Origin: Desulfomonile tiedjei DSM 6799
GTDB taxonomy: Bacteria; Desulfobacterota; Desulfomonilia; Desulfomonilales; Desulfomonilaceae
Length of the DNA: 64,000 nucleotides
NCBI RefSeq assembly: GCF_000266945.1
Contig: NC_018025.1
Coordinates: 5,150,001 to 5,214,000, forward strand
Direction of reading: 5' to 3'
Shown: positions 51,526 through 60,273 of the stretch, piece after piece
Layout: the number at the start of each line of letters is the position of its first letter
Position numbering within the stretch: position 1 is the stretch's first letter
Made by a program: the position numbers and the translations under genes
Notes under the pieces: model-generated
What the model saw: the letters and a program-made list of their open reading frames with translations, nothing else
Told to the model about the DNA's origin: nothing
Databases searched by the model: none

Positions 51526-51834
51526 CGTTGAAATCGTCTTCGATCGTGTACAATCAGTTTGCCCGCTGTAGGTATCGCATAGCGTACAGTGATATTTTCC
51601 GGCTCCACTCACGTGAGGAGCATTCGGTTCGGTAGTGACCGGTTTTCTTGACATTAGCACCATGGCGGGCATTAAGAGGCTGTCTCAAAAGTCTCGAATG
51701 TAGGAGAAATCGTGCCACGATCTGAGGTAAATTTCGATTTTTGAGACAGTTTCTTAAGGCTAAGGCCGGGTTGGACGAGTCTATCCAAAACCACTGCTTT
51801 GCCGAGACAATCTTTAGCTTCTTAGGGAGAGTTC
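51526..51834. other. Intergenic region with a compact family C repeat
   Basis: Apart from the repeat at 51678-51753 it shows only an imperfect inverted repeat near 51600 and the promoter area of the next gene. Confidence 0.5.
51678..51753. repeat. Family C MITE-like element, compact copy
   Basis: The ends GCTGTCTCAAAA and TTTTTGAGACAG are perfect inverted repeats of about 11 bases around 50 bases containing ATCGTGCCACGAT. A second, interrupted copy is at 6893-7075. Confidence 0.75.
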
Positions 51835-52266
51835 ATGACTGCACGAATGATTTATATCCTTGTCTTTGTTTGTATCTTTGGATTTTCTTTGAGCGCACAT
51901 GCTCTCACCTGTGAAGAATGCAAGGAATTGAACAAGACCAAGCAGTCGATACTGCAGCAACTGTTAAAAAAAGACGAGGAACTGAACGCTGCCTTCAATA
52001 AGAAGAATTTTTCCGAAGTTGGTGAAATTCGCAATAAAATGCTTGAATTGCGCAAGAAGATGATCGAGCTGCGTGGAACTGACGAAAAGTGTGAAGAAGC
52101 CTGCAGACCGGATATCGTCAAAGGTGTGGAATGTCGAAAGATCATAGAAGATATACTCCGGTTGGAAGCTGTCGAGAATACCGTGGACGAGGCCCAGGTC
52201 GATGCACTGTACCGGCAGCTCAAAACGTGTAACAGCGAATGGGAAAAGCTCAAGAAGAGCGATTGA
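51835..52266 (+). CDS. Secreted helical protein with paired cysteines
   Basis: A 143-residue protein: signal peptide MTARMIYILVFVCIFGFSLSAHA, then TCEECKELNKTKQSILQQLLKKDEELNAAFNKKNF and more charged helix with further pairs (KCEEAC, VECRK, LKTCNSEWEKL). The layout matches the protein at 24135-24692. GGGAGAG precedes the ATG. It ends close to tilS. Function unknown. Confidence 0.72.
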   Translation: MTARMIYILVFVCIFGFSLSAHALTCEECKELNKTKQSILQQLLKKDEELNAAFNKKNFSEVGEIRNKMLELRKKMIELRGTDEKCEEACRPDIVKGVECRKIIEDILRLEAVENTVDEAQVDALYRQLKTCNSEWEKLKKSD

Positions 52267-52289
52267 CGTCGAAAGAAGCCGCCGTTTCT

Positions 52290-53729
52290 ATGGCGCCCTC
52301 GGATCGCATCTATCATCTGCACCAGTCTGTTAAGAGCATCATCTCAGCTCACAAGATGATATTGCCTGGAACGACTGTCGTACTAGGTGTTTCCGGCGGA
52401 CCGGATTCGGTCGCCCTTATGCATGTCTTGCACGCGCTGAAATCAGACTTGCGATGCAGCATCCATGTAGCTCACTTGGACCACGCATTGAGATCGGACT
52501 CCCGCGCTGACGCGGAGTTCACCTTTCAGGCTGCGGAACGGCTCGATCTTCCGTGCTCGATTCGGCGGGAAGACGTTCGAACATTGGCCGCAAATCTTTC
52601 GATGAGCCTGGAAGAAGCCGGCAGAAAAGCACGATATGACTACTTCCGGGAATTGTTACGTAAATTTCCCGGCGGAAGAATTGCCACAGCCCACCATCTT
52701 GACGACACAATAGAGACCTTTTTTCTACGCATATTGAGGGGATCGTCTCTCCAGGGAATTCAGGGTATTAGACCGGTACACGGTGCTATTATCAGACCGT
52801 TTGCTCATACGACACGCAGCGAAGTACTGGAATATCTTGAGGATGCGGGTATTCAGTACAGAATCGACCCTACAAATCTCACTATTTCCGCAGATCGAAA
52901 TTTTATCAGGCACGACATAATTCCTGCGGTGCAAAAACGCTTCCCTCAGTACAGGAAACCGCTTGCGCGCACCATGGAGTTGATCGGTCAAGAAGATCGG
53001 TTCATCTCTCGGCAAGCATCAGAACTGTTCAATCGTGCCGTTCGGTCTACCGATTCAGGGCTAACACTCAGTATTGAACCACTATGGCAAGCCGATGAGG
53101 TGCTCGTTGCGCGCGTGATTATCTTGGCTCTTTATGAGACTGCGGGGCCATATGCCAGAATCGGCCGGGTTCATGTGGAGTCCATGAAGCAGATGATCTA
53201 TTCGGAGAATCCTTCGGGCAGAATCAGCCTGCCAAACAGGCTTGAAGCAGTGCGGAATTACGCCGAACTCAGAATTGCGCGAAAGGAATCGACGTTTCAG
53301 GATTCCCGCCTAGAAACTGAAATACCTGGCCCGGGGACGTACCAATTCGGTGCCGCTGGACCAAAAATCTCGTTTGAGATAATTCCGGCCGAACTCGTTG
53401 ACGTGAATTCGGCAGACGGTGCGGAAACAGCATTCTTCGACGCGGAGCAAGCCGCGTTTCCTGTGGTGCTGAGAAGCGTGCTCCCTGGAGATCGATGTAG
53501 GCCATGGCCGGGGAAAGGTTCCCGCAAGATCAAATCTATACTCATAGACGCAAAAATACCGCGGCACATGAGAAAACTGGTTCCGCTGCTATTCAAAGGA
53601 GACGAATGCCTGTGGATCGGGGGGCTTCGGAGAGGCAATGCAGCTCCCGTCACTGATACGACGCAGACAGTGCTGAAGGTTATGCTTACGCGAGAGGGGT
53701 GTTTCGATACATCCGGAAGATCGGGTTAA
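52290..53729 (+). CDS. tilS: tRNA(Ile)-lysidine synthetase
   Basis: About 479 residues. PP-loop VLGVSGGPDSVALMHVL, HLDHALRSDSRADAEF, EEAGRKARYDYF, ATAHHLDDTIETFFLRILRGSSLQGIQGI and DPTNLTISADRNFIRHDIIP identify the synthetase. The C-terminal part RSVLPGDRCRPWPGKGSRKIKSILIDAKIPRHMRKLVPLL and LWIGGLRRG is the TilS_C domain. It converts C34 of tRNA-Ile(CAU) to lysidine. An upstream in-frame ATG at 52239 falls inside the previous gene and has no ribosome site. Its stop abuts the stop of the convergent gene. Confidence 0.93.
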   Translation: MAPSDRIYHLHQSVKSIISAHKMILPGTTVVLGVSGGPDSVALMHVLHALKSDLRCSIHVAHLDHALRSDSRADAEFTFQAAERLDLPCSIRREDVRTLAANLSMSLEEAGRKARYDYFRELLRKFPGGRIATAHHLDDTIETFFLRILRGSSLQGIQGIRPVHGAIIRPFAHTTRSEVLEYLEDAGIQYRIDPTNLTISADRNFIRHDIIPAVQKRFPQYRKPLARTMELIGQEDRFISRQASELFNRAVRSTDSGLTLSIEPLWQADEVLVARVIILALYETAGPYARIGRVHVESMKQMIYSENPSGRISLPNRLEAVRNYAELRIARKESTFQDSRLETEIPGPGTYQFGAAGPKISFEIIPAELVDVNSADGAETAFFDAEQAAFPVVLRSVLPGDRCRPWPGKGSRKIKSILIDAKIPRHMRKLVPLLFKGDECLWIGGLRRGNAAPVTDTTQTVLKVMLTREGCFDTSGRSG

Positions 53730-54014
53730 TCAGGGACTTGTAACCTGATAGGTGTATGAGAATTTGGTGCCGTTACAGCCATCCGCGCAGGTTCTGTATG
53801 CGTATTGATTGCATGCCAAATCCGCATCGAAACCAACATCGGGAGTAGTGTCCAGAGGTATATTAAAGAGAAAATTGCCTACGGAATTATCTTGCAGACA
53901 TCGACAGGTGATGTGACATTTTGTCCATACTTGCCCGGCAGATGCATTCCCGCAGGAAACAATTACCACCAGGGCCACTAAGACAACGAACAATGCGGTT
54001 TTCAACGAGTTCAT
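53730..54014 (-). CDS. Small secreted Cys-rich protein
   Basis: A 94-residue protein starting MNSLKTALFVVLVALVVIVSCGNASAGQ (signal peptide) and then TKCHITCRCLQDNSVGN, DADLACNQYAYRTCADGCNGTKFSYTYQ with about six mature cysteines in pairs, suggesting a disulfide-stabilised periplasmic domain. GTGAGAGA precedes the ATG. The frame continues upstream without family resemblance. Function unknown. Confidence 0.7.
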   Translation of the reverse strand: MNSLKTALFVVLVALVVIVSCGNASAGQVWTKCHITCRCLQDNSVGNFLFNIPLDTTPDVGFDADLACNQYAYRTCADGCNGTKFSYTYQVTSP

Positions 54015-54293
54015 TCTCTCACCCGTTTTCTTGGTGAGAGCAACTTTAGCATAGAATCTCAAATTGATGCAACATGAACCCTGAATGTGAGCAGATAGTT
54101 TTCCTGGCTTTCTGTGTTCGAAATTTTCGATCACAGTCATCATATTTATTCGTTTGACTCGGTTTTGGTGATCATTTAAGAATTGGTTCCACTTACCGAG
54201 ACGAAGCCGTTCTTGATCGACTTCACCGGATTCGGAAGCCACTTGAACACTGTAGAGACAAAATTTGGCTTCTTCATCCAGAAGGAGGGTTTC

Positions 54294-54827
54294 ATGGAAA
54301 AGTGTGCAACAATCAGCATCGTCGTCATGCTATTGTGCTTGCAGGGTATCGTGACGCAAACGGTGAAAGCGAATGAAGGTAACGGGCTCAGAACAATCGA
54401 ACAAGTTATCGAAGACGCTCATGAAGACGTGAGTTGCATAGGCATTGACGAACTGAAGAAGAGAATCAAGAAGAACAATAAGCTTGTCTTGTTGGATGTC
54501 CGAACAAAGTCAGAATACGATGCAGCTCACATAAAGGGCTCTGCGTGGGTTGAGCGCGGCATCGCAGAGTTTGTGCTTGTACAGAAATTACCGGATTCAA
54601 ATGCTGAAATCGTCGTCTATTGCAAGAAAGGCCACCGAGCGGGTTTGGTGGTGAAAGCCTTGATGAAAGCGGGTTTTAGAAATGTGGTGAGCCTCGAAGG
54701 TGGCTTTGACGAATGGGTACATCAAGGCAACACTGTTCACAACAGCCTGGGTGAATTCAAAATGGTCAACCCCGCCAGGTTCGGCGCGGGTTCGTTCCAG
54801 GTAGAGTTCTATCAGAACAAGAACTGA
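54294..54827 (+). CDS. Exported rhodanese-domain protein
   Basis: About 177 residues: signal peptide (MEKCATISIVVMLLCLQGIVTQTVKA), then one rhodanese domain with NKLVLLDVRTKSEYDAAHIKGSAWVERGI and the active-site loop VVYCKKGHRAG (catalytic Cys). It may carry persulfide or other sulfane sulfur in the periplasm. AGGAGGG lies before the ATG at 54294. Monocistronic. Confidence 0.9.
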   Translation: MEKCATISIVVMLLCLQGIVTQTVKANEGNGLRTIEQVIEDAHEDVSCIGIDELKKRIKKNNKLVLLDVRTKSEYDAAHIKGSAWVERGIAEFVLVQKLPDSNAEIVVYCKKGHRAGLVVKALMKAGFRNVVSLEGGFDEWVHQGNTVHNSLGEFKMVNPARFGAGSFQVEFYQNKN

Positions 54828-54901
54828 TCACCGCACCCTCCTTCTTGTGGGTGCCGCCATTTCTTTTCAGGACAAAATAGATATCAATCAACGCATGGCA
54901 A

Positions 54902-55108
54902 TCACTTTTTCGCAGATTGCTCGTTATTCAGATGCTTCTTGTAATTTGAGAAGCTCCATAATGCCAAAGTAACGCTTTCTTCTGGGCTGTCCTCGTCGTG
55001 AAAAAACAGTGCCGCTTTTCGCATGTGTTCCAGCGCATGAAAGATGTCCATTACGAAAAAGCTTGTGGGGTAACAACTCGGAGTAGAGAGAATCTTTTCT
55101 CGGATCAC
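54902..55108 (-). CDS. Small hypothetical protein
   Basis: A 68-residue protein starting at a GTG with GGAGGGA seven bases upstream. It has KILSTPSCYPTSFFVMDIFHALEHMRKAALFFHDEDS and a lysine-rich end. No family recognised. The strong ribosome site is the main support. Confidence 0.55.
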   Translation of the reverse strand: MIREKILSTPSCYPTSFFVMDIFHALEHMRKAALFFHDEDSPEESVTLALWSFSNYKKHLNNEQSAKK

Positions 55109-55493
55109 AGTCCCTCCAACTTTCCAGATCCTCCCTAATCCCGCTTTACCTATAAACGGTTCTCAAAAGTTTTCGCGGTCTTGTGCCGACATTCAGCAAA
55201 AGGCCAAGGTTGTGTCTTGGGTGCCACTGACCTGGTAGCGCCAGGTCAGTGCCCTTGCCACTTGACGCGCCCGACACTGACCTGAGCACGCTCAGGTCAG
55301 TGGCACCCGACTGACAGAACTGCGCAACGAGCAACCGAGAAAAAATAGCCTCAGGTGAAGTCAATCCGTGATTACTTTCGAGAACTGCTAATAAGTGAGG
55401 AATTTCGGGTTGCTTTTTTACTACCGAATATCTTCGCTCGTCCACAAGATTTCCCACCCCCTGGATTCAGAAGAATGAAAAAAGACAAACAAG
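55109..55493. other. Intergenic region with a nested palindromic element
   Basis: The palindromic element at 55219-55307 is the only clear content. The longer minus-strand frame across it is repeat-derived. Confidence 0.5.
55219..55307. repeat. Large nested palindrome
   Basis: GGGTGCCACTGACC (from 55219) is the exact inverse of GGTCAGTGGCACCC (to 55307). Inside, two separate perfect hairpins, CACTGACCTGG/CCAGGTCAGTG and CACTGACCTGAG/CTCAGGTCAGTG, are nearly identical to each other. The element can fold either as one long stem or as two hairpins. Confidence 0.7.
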
Positions 55494-56051
55494 CTACTGC
55501 ACGGCCCCCTGAAGTTCCTGCTTCATAGCGACAAATCGGTTTGCCATTTCTGCCGCTTGATTCTTCGATACAAAATCTTTTACCATCTTGAAAATCGAAT
55601 TCTCCTCTTCTCTCAGGTGGCGGTCGAGTATGTCTTTCAGAACGCTGAGTTTCGCAGGCCATCTTTCATCCACAAGCTGGGTATTTTTCATGTCGATGAT
55701 GATTCTTTCCATAATGTAGTGTTCTTCTTCCGCTTTAAGCCTCGTGTTCTGATTCTGGATTACGGAAAAGAGAATGACTTCCTCGGCTTTTGCGTGAGGA
55801 AGCAGAGACTGGCGCAAAAAGGTAAATTCCTGACCGCGTGTCCGGGGATCGGAAGCATGTTCCATCCGATTCAGCGTCTTGAGAAATTCCGAATGATCCT
55901 GTTTGATCACGGAAAAAATATCGTTTGCAGCGGGGGCCTTCTTATTTGTCTTGCGATGTGTTTGAGCTTCCGTATCAGCAGAAAAATACAAACTGAAACC
56001 GATGATCCCGGTAGCGCCAAAGAAATCTCTTCTGGTTAAGTGACCGTTCAT
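55494..56051 (-). CDS. Hemerythrin-domain protein with Tat-type leader
   Basis: About 185 residues. The leader (LTRRDFFGATGIIGFSLYF) carries the twin arginine of Tat signals. The HHE-type four-helix domain has IKQDHSEFLKTLNRME, SLLPHAKAEEVILFS, EEEHYIMERIIIDM and LDRHLREEENSIFKMV with the diiron His/Glu pattern. It would sit outside the membrane and may bind oxygen, NO or iron. The ATG at 56049-56051 was chosen as the start of the Tat leader. Confidence 0.85.
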   Translation of the reverse strand: MNGHLTRRDFFGATGIIGFSLYFSADTEAQTHRKTNKKAPAANDIFSVIKQDHSEFLKTLNRMEHASDPRTRGQEFTFLRQSLLPHAKAEEVILFSVIQNQNTRLKAEEEHYIMERIIIDMKNTQLVDERWPAKLSVLKDILDRHLREEENSIFKMVKDFVSKNQAAEMANRFVAMKQELQGAVQ

Positions 56052-56476
56052 AGCAATTATCTTCACCTCAATGCAATTAACACAGCAATAAAACTGTATC
56101 AATCAGAGACAATCGTCCTATAAAAACCGCGGCTATCTCTTTACCCGGGCCTTTGTGCTCCGATGTAACCATGCGATACCATTTAGTGGTACGGTACCGG
56201 ATAGAATGGGGAAAGTCAATGATCTCACATTTCGGAGCATCCCCAGACAACCGTTCAGCAATGTAGTCGATTATATGACAGTTCTCTCTTACGGACTTCT
56301 TTGCCTCCCGGAAAACTTGAATAGAAGCGTCTACTTGACCGATAACACTCTGCAACTTATTTTCTTATCATGATTATGGAGCAGGCTTCAGGGTCTGTTC
56401 CTTAGCAAAAATTATGTGGGGATGCTGTCCTTTGTGGAAGAGGGACGGAGCTCGTTATGGTTTGACGAGGTACGCC

Positions 56477-56779
56477 ATGATAGATTCTAGACCGGTAAAA
56501 CGTGACATGCTGCCGGGACCGGTTGACATTGCGATAGACGGTTCCGCATTGACATTTGATCGTGCAAAACGTATGGCAGATGGTAAAGCGCGAGAATTAG
56601 CAGCTTCTCCAATGCTTCTTGCCTGGTTTGATAAGAAAGAGTGGAAACATTCCCCCGCAATTGTTTGTGGCTGTGGAAACGATGTTCCAAGCTGGGTGAC
56701 CTATGCCCAGTCTCGAGGGGCTCGTATTTCCGTATTAGTAAATGACGGGGAATACGTATTTTTGTACAAAGAAGGCTAA
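56477..56779 (+). CDS. Small conserved protein, DUF5619-like
   Basis: A 100-residue protein from the ATG with GAGG ten bases upstream: PGPVDIAIDGSALTFDRAKRMADGKARELAASPMLLAWFDKKEWKHSP, VCGCGNDVPSWVTYAQSRGARISVLVNDGEYVFLYK. I recall this pattern in short proteins of anaerobes (DUF5619), but the name should be checked. It ends before a strong terminator. Confidence 0.75.
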   Translation: MIDSRPVKRDMLPGPVDIAIDGSALTFDRAKRMADGKARELAASPMLLAWFDKKEWKHSPAIVCGCGNDVPSWVTYAQSRGARISVLVNDGEYVFLYKEG

Positions 56780-56794
56780 GAGAGCTGAATATGA

Positions 56795-56823
56795 AAACCC
56801 CCGAGTTCCTGAACCGGGGGTTT
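56795..56823 (+). terminator. Rho-independent-type terminator
   Basis: AAACCCCCG pairs with CGGGGGTTT around an 11-base loop, 15 bases after the preceding stop. Confidence 0.8.
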
Positions 56824-57383
56824 CCTCCGTACATTAAGTTTTTGGGACGCACACAGAGCGTGACTTGGCAAAACCGCGCAGGAAGTGTATACTCAAAACA
56901 ACTCAATGTGCACGGAATTGAAATAGTGGAGTATAAAAATAGTATCTGAAGTAGTCATTGTTTACAGTGACTTGAGATGAGAATTACTGCTGAATTATTA
57001 AGGAATTAATGAATTATATCAATTTGCTTTCAAAGTTAGACAAGAACCCCCTCTAACCGTCCTCTATAAAGGAGGAGTGGAGCATAAGCGCCAACGTTGT
57101 TCCAATTCTTTGTCCCGAAGGGACAAAAGAAAATAGCCCGGTAATTCATTGCCGGGAATTTGTGTATCAGTCGTCCCTCTGGGACTCGAAATTATTATGT
57201 TTTTCCTTAACCGGCGATGAATCGCCGGCCTATTTTCAGTTGTTCCTCCGGAACAACCAATCTAGAACACTCTAAGTTAGCGCATATGGGAAATGGGGGG
57301 ATTTTGAATGCAAATTGTAATTAAGAAATAGGAAGAGCTTTCCTGTGTCAGTCAATTGCTGTAATTGAGAAAGGTGAATTATT
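56824..57383. other. Intergenic region with a series of different hairpins
   Basis: From 57110 to 57262 five different perfect hairpins follow each other (see next entry), then the inverted copy of the larE-end repeat at 57287-57330. No gene is seen. Confidence 0.6.
57110..57262. repeat. Tandem set of five short hairpins
   Basis: In order: GTCCCGAAGGGAC, CCCGGTAAT with ATTGCCGGG (one G-T pair), GTCCCTCTGGGAC, CCGGCGATGAATCGCCGG and GTTGTTCCTCCGGAACAAC. They have different sequences but regular spacing, which looks like one composite repeat of the kind found as remnants in many genomes. Confidence 0.65.
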
Positions 57384-58526
57384 ATGAGTGTGGCAATTAT
57401 TACGGGGTCGGCTGGGCTCATCGGCAGTGAGGCGGTGAGATGGTTTGCGAGTAAAGGTCTAATAGTAGTCGGTATTGACAACAATATGCGAAAAGCTTTC
57501 TTCGGTGAAGAAGCAAGCACTTTCGGAAACCGTCAATTACTTGAAACCACAGTAGACGGATACACGCATTTTGATATCGACATTCGAGATCTGGACAGTC
57601 TACATCGGATCTTTGCCCATTACGGCACCGATATATCCGTAGTCATCCATACCGCTGCTCAACCATCACACGATTGGGCTGCACGTGACGCGTTTGCTGA
57701 TTTCTCCATTAATGCAAATGGAACGCTCAGTCTCCTGGAGATGACTCGAAAATTCTGTCCGGAAGCAGTTTTCATATTCACAAGCACAAATAAAGTTTAT
57801 GGTGATACCCCGAACTGCCTTCCTCTCGTGGAATGTCCGTCCAGATGGGAGCTGAAGAATCACGTGTACGCAGAACACGGGATAGATGAGACCATGAGCA
57901 TCGATCGTTCCCTGCATAGCATTTTCGGGGCCTCCAAAACTGCTGCGGACATTCTCGTGCAGGAATACGGCCGCTATTTCGGCATCAACACCGTGAGCTT
58001 TCGTTGCGGATGCCTCACAGGTCCCGATCAGGCCGGCACACAACTCCATGGATTCTTATCCTATTTGATGAAGTGCGCCATGAGCGGCGAGGCATATACG
58101 GTTTTCGGGTACAAAGGCAAACAGGTCCGAGACAACCTGCACGCGTACGACCTGGTAAACGCCTTTTGGCATTTCTTCGTCAGCCCTCTCCATGGAGGTA
58201 GGGTCTACAATCTCGGAGGAGGACGGTCGAGCAGTTGCTCCGTATTGGAAGCCATTTCAGTGTGCGAAGAGATTACCGGTCGTCCGTTGAACTGGATGTA
58301 CTCCGAGAAGAACAGAATTGGCGACCACAAATGGTGGATCACGGACTGCAGACGTTTCGAGAGTGATTATCCGGGATGGTCTCTGACATATGACCTTGTT
58401 TCAATGCTGACCGAAATCTACGATGCCCTGAATCATAAGCCGTATCCGCTTCGAAAAGTGGAGCAGCTTTATGACATACGGCCGACAGACAAGGATTACG
58501 GCTCGAATATGACTATGCCCTTATAA
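57384..58526 (+). CDS. NAD-dependent sugar epimerase/dehydratase (CDP-paratose epimerase-like)
   Basis: A 380-residue extended SDR protein. It has an NAD site [11 protein letters not shown] at residues 8-18, [30 protein letters not shown], and [21 protein letters not shown], where the usual catalytic Tyr of YxxxK is Phe, as I recall for this subgroup. [23 protein letters not shown] and [21 protein letters not shown] are typical of CDP-paratose 2-epimerase-like enzymes. It probably acts on a nucleotide sugar for surface polysaccharide; the substrate is unknown. Confidence 0.87.
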   Translation: MSVAIITGSAGLIGSEAVRWFASKGLIVVGIDNNMRKAFFGEEASTFGNRQLLETTVDGYTHFDIDIRDLDSLHRIFAHYGTDISVVIHTAAQPSHDWAARDAFADFSINANGTLSLLEMTRKFCPEAVFIFTSTNKVYGDTPNCLPLVECPSRWELKNHVYAEHGIDETMSIDRSLHSIFGASKTAADILVQEYGRYFGINTVSFRCGCLTGPDQAGTQLHGFLSYLMKCAMSGEAYTVFGYKGKQVRDNLHAYDLVNAFWHFFVSPLHGGRVYNLGGGRSSSCSVLEAISVCEEITGRPLNWMYSEKNRIGDHKWWITDCRRFESDYPGWSLTYDLVSMLTEIYDALNHKPYPLRKVEQLYDIRPTDKDYGSNMTMPL

Positions 58527-58653
58527 GTCCTTCCACAACTGCCACATTGAATGAGATTGCCGGGAGCATTTCCCGGCAACGCACTATCCAACCATTAGCG
58601 GTAAGCTGAAACAGCTAGTTTATTCAATTTGTTCTTGCGATAAAATTGACTTG

Positions 58654-59037
58654 ATGTTACAGTTTTGTGCGAGGTTATTGAAGTTGTTGTATTTGAGTCG
58701 ATACGGACATGGGAAGCTGGCAATCGCAGGATTTGCGGTTGGTTTCCTCATTTCAGCATGTTCTGCAATGCCCGGGCCTCAGATTGTCAAGAAAGACGGA
58801 GATACCATGACCGTACGGTATCAGGGACAGGAATTAAGAATGAAACCCGATGATGGCACTCCTCAACAAGGCAGGGGTATATCGAAACAGGGCATGTTCA
58901 TCTACGCCGATAAAGGCGCAGAAGCTTCTGCAGTCCACGTGATAAGACGTTACTCTGAATCCACCCACACAGTTCCGACCCGGGAAGCTCCTGCTCCGCG
59001 ACAGGACACATCCGACTCCGGAGACGCCGGCAATTAG
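58654..59037 (+). CDS. Putative lipoprotein
   Basis: A 127-residue protein. After a basic start the hydrophobic part IAGFAVGFLISACSAMPG contains a lipobox-like ISAC, so it may be lipid-anchored. The mature part (VKKDGDTMTVRYQGQELRMKPDDGTPQQ; AVHVIRRYS) is short and hydrophilic with a Pro/Asp tail. It stands four bases before the next gene, probably in one operon. No family recognised. Confidence 0.65.
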   Translation: MLQFCARLLKLLYLSRYGHGKLAIAGFAVGFLISACSAMPGPQIVKKDGDTMTVRYQGQELRMKPDDGTPQQGRGISKQGMFIYADKGAEASAVHVIRRYSESTHTVPTREAPAPRQDTSDSGDAGN

Positions 59038-59041
59038 GTCC

Positions 59042-59380
59042 ATGTTCGTTCGATTCTATCGCGCAAGAACAGCCGAAGAAGGCAGGGAAGTAGATCTGTA
59101 TTGGGCCGATTTCGGAGCGCCGCATGTTCTCCTCATGAAAAAAGGCAGAATTACAAAGGAATTGAAAAGCGTTCCTCCGCTTCCAGGCGAACTCATTACG
59201 GAATTCGAGTTACCGGGACTCAATGAAGAACAGGTGGAGTTCATCACGCGAAAAATACTGAAAGGCCGTTTCTTGGAGGAACCGGGTGTCCAGGGCAAAG
59301 GAGACTCAGTGCTTTATCTGCTCGTCAATGAAACCCTTCATGAATTGGAAAAACTTCGGAAAATCATCTCCGAAGATTGA
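59042..59380 (+). CDS. Hypothetical cytoplasmic protein
   Basis: A 112-residue protein with a beta-rich beginning (MFVRFYRARTAEEGREVDLYWADFG), VPPLPGELITEFELPGLNEEQVEFITRKILKG and a helical end. The composition is coding-like and spacing to the lipoprotein gene suggests an operon, but I recognise no family. It ends directly before a family A repeat. Confidence 0.6.
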   Translation: MFVRFYRARTAEEGREVDLYWADFGAPHVLLMKKGRITKELKSVPPLPGELITEFELPGLNEEQVEFITRKILKGRFLEEPGVQGKGDSVLYLLVNETLHELEKLRKIISED

Positions 59381-59507
59381 TACTATTTCGCAGTTATGGA
59401 AATAAGGCTGGAGTGTCCTGAGCGGAGTGATTAGACGGCTTTGCGTCGTCCGGAGCGAAGGATACCTCCAGCCTTCCAGATTGTGAGAAGAAAAGCCAAT
59501 TGATATG
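59380..59507 (+). repeat. Family A MITE-like element, copy 6
   Basis: It runs from ATACTATTTCGCAGTTATGG to GCCAATTGATATGG. It lacks about ten bases in the left arm that other copies have (the ACATAAGATAGCG part is shortened) but keeps both stem arms. Confidence 0.75.
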
Positions 59508-59561
59508 GCAACTCCTCCCACAAGACTCCACAGGTGTCCCCATTTAAGGAAAGGATAGGGA

Positions 59562-60053
59562 ATGAAGATGAATCTTTCTGCTCTCACAACGCAATATCGT
59601 GAAGAGATCGTCGACATATTCAACTATTACATTGAAAACAGCTTTGCCGCATACCCTGAACAAGCCGTCCCGTATTCCTTTTTCGATCATCTCTTGGAAA
59701 CGTGTCGCGGCTATCCGGCAGTAGCGGTTCTAGACTCGGAAGGGCACGCCGTCGGATTTGGCATGCTCCGTCCCTACAACCCGCTTCCCACGTTCTCGGG
59801 GACAGCAGAGATAACATACTTTCTCAAGCCCGATACAACACGGAAAGGCATCGGCAAGGCTCTTCTCGAGCATCTCCTTGCGGAAGGAAAGAATAAGAAT
59901 CTGAGAACAGTGCTTGCAAGCGTGTCTTCATTGAACGAAGCAAGTATCCGCTTTCACTTGAAGAACGGTTTTACGGAAGCTGGACGGTTTCGGAATGTCG
60001 TTGAGAAAAAAGGCAGAATTTTTGACGTGGTGTATTTCCAAAGGATGCTCTAG
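59562..60053 (+). CDS. GNAT-family N-acetyltransferase (phosphinothricin acetyltransferase-like)
   Basis: A 163-residue protein: IVDIFNYYIENSFAAYPEQAVPYSFF, the acetyl-CoA site TTRKGIGKALLEHLLAEGKNK (RxGxGxA pattern RKGIGKA), and LASVSSLNEASIRFHLKNGFTEAGRFRNVVEKKGRIFDVVYFQRML. The pattern is closest to phosphinothricin- or methionine-sulfoximine-type acetyltransferases; the amine acceptor is unknown. AGGATAGGGA precedes the ATG. Confidence 0.88.
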   Translation: MKMNLSALTTQYREEIVDIFNYYIENSFAAYPEQAVPYSFFDHLLETCRGYPAVAVLDSEGHAVGFGMLRPYNPLPTFSGTAEITYFLKPDTTRKGIGKALLEHLLAEGKNKNLRTVLASVSSLNEASIRFHLKNGFTEAGRFRNVVEKKGRIFDVVYFQRML

Positions 60054-60233
60054 ATACGAATGAAACGGAGCGGATTCATGAGACGCCGTACTGCATGCCC
60101 CGGTAGCGGCCTGCCTTCCGTTATGACCAAACACGGAGCGAAGAAGATTCGAGCGGCTGAGCATAACATTTCGTTGATTTTTTGGCTTGAACTCTCTGGC
60201 CCCCTATCACTCCAAAAATTGTGTTTGCTATCA

Positions 60234-60273
60234 TGTCCCCATTTCGGGTATGATCAGCCCTATTATGGGGACA
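60234..60273. promoter_or_regulatory. Inverted repeat over the winged-helix gene start
   Basis: TGTCCCCAT (60234-60242) and ATGGGGACA (60265-60273) are perfect inverted repeats with a 22-base gap, and the second half contains a likely start codon. The position suits self-regulation by the winged-helix protein, but also a chance or repeat-derived palindrome. Confidence 0.35.

Noticed and set aside
56077-56355. 92-codon minus-strand frame upstream of the hemerythrin gene
   Set aside because: The composition is not bad, but the start is TTG without a ribosome site and it ends near the hemerythrin promoter; undecided, so not listed as a gene.
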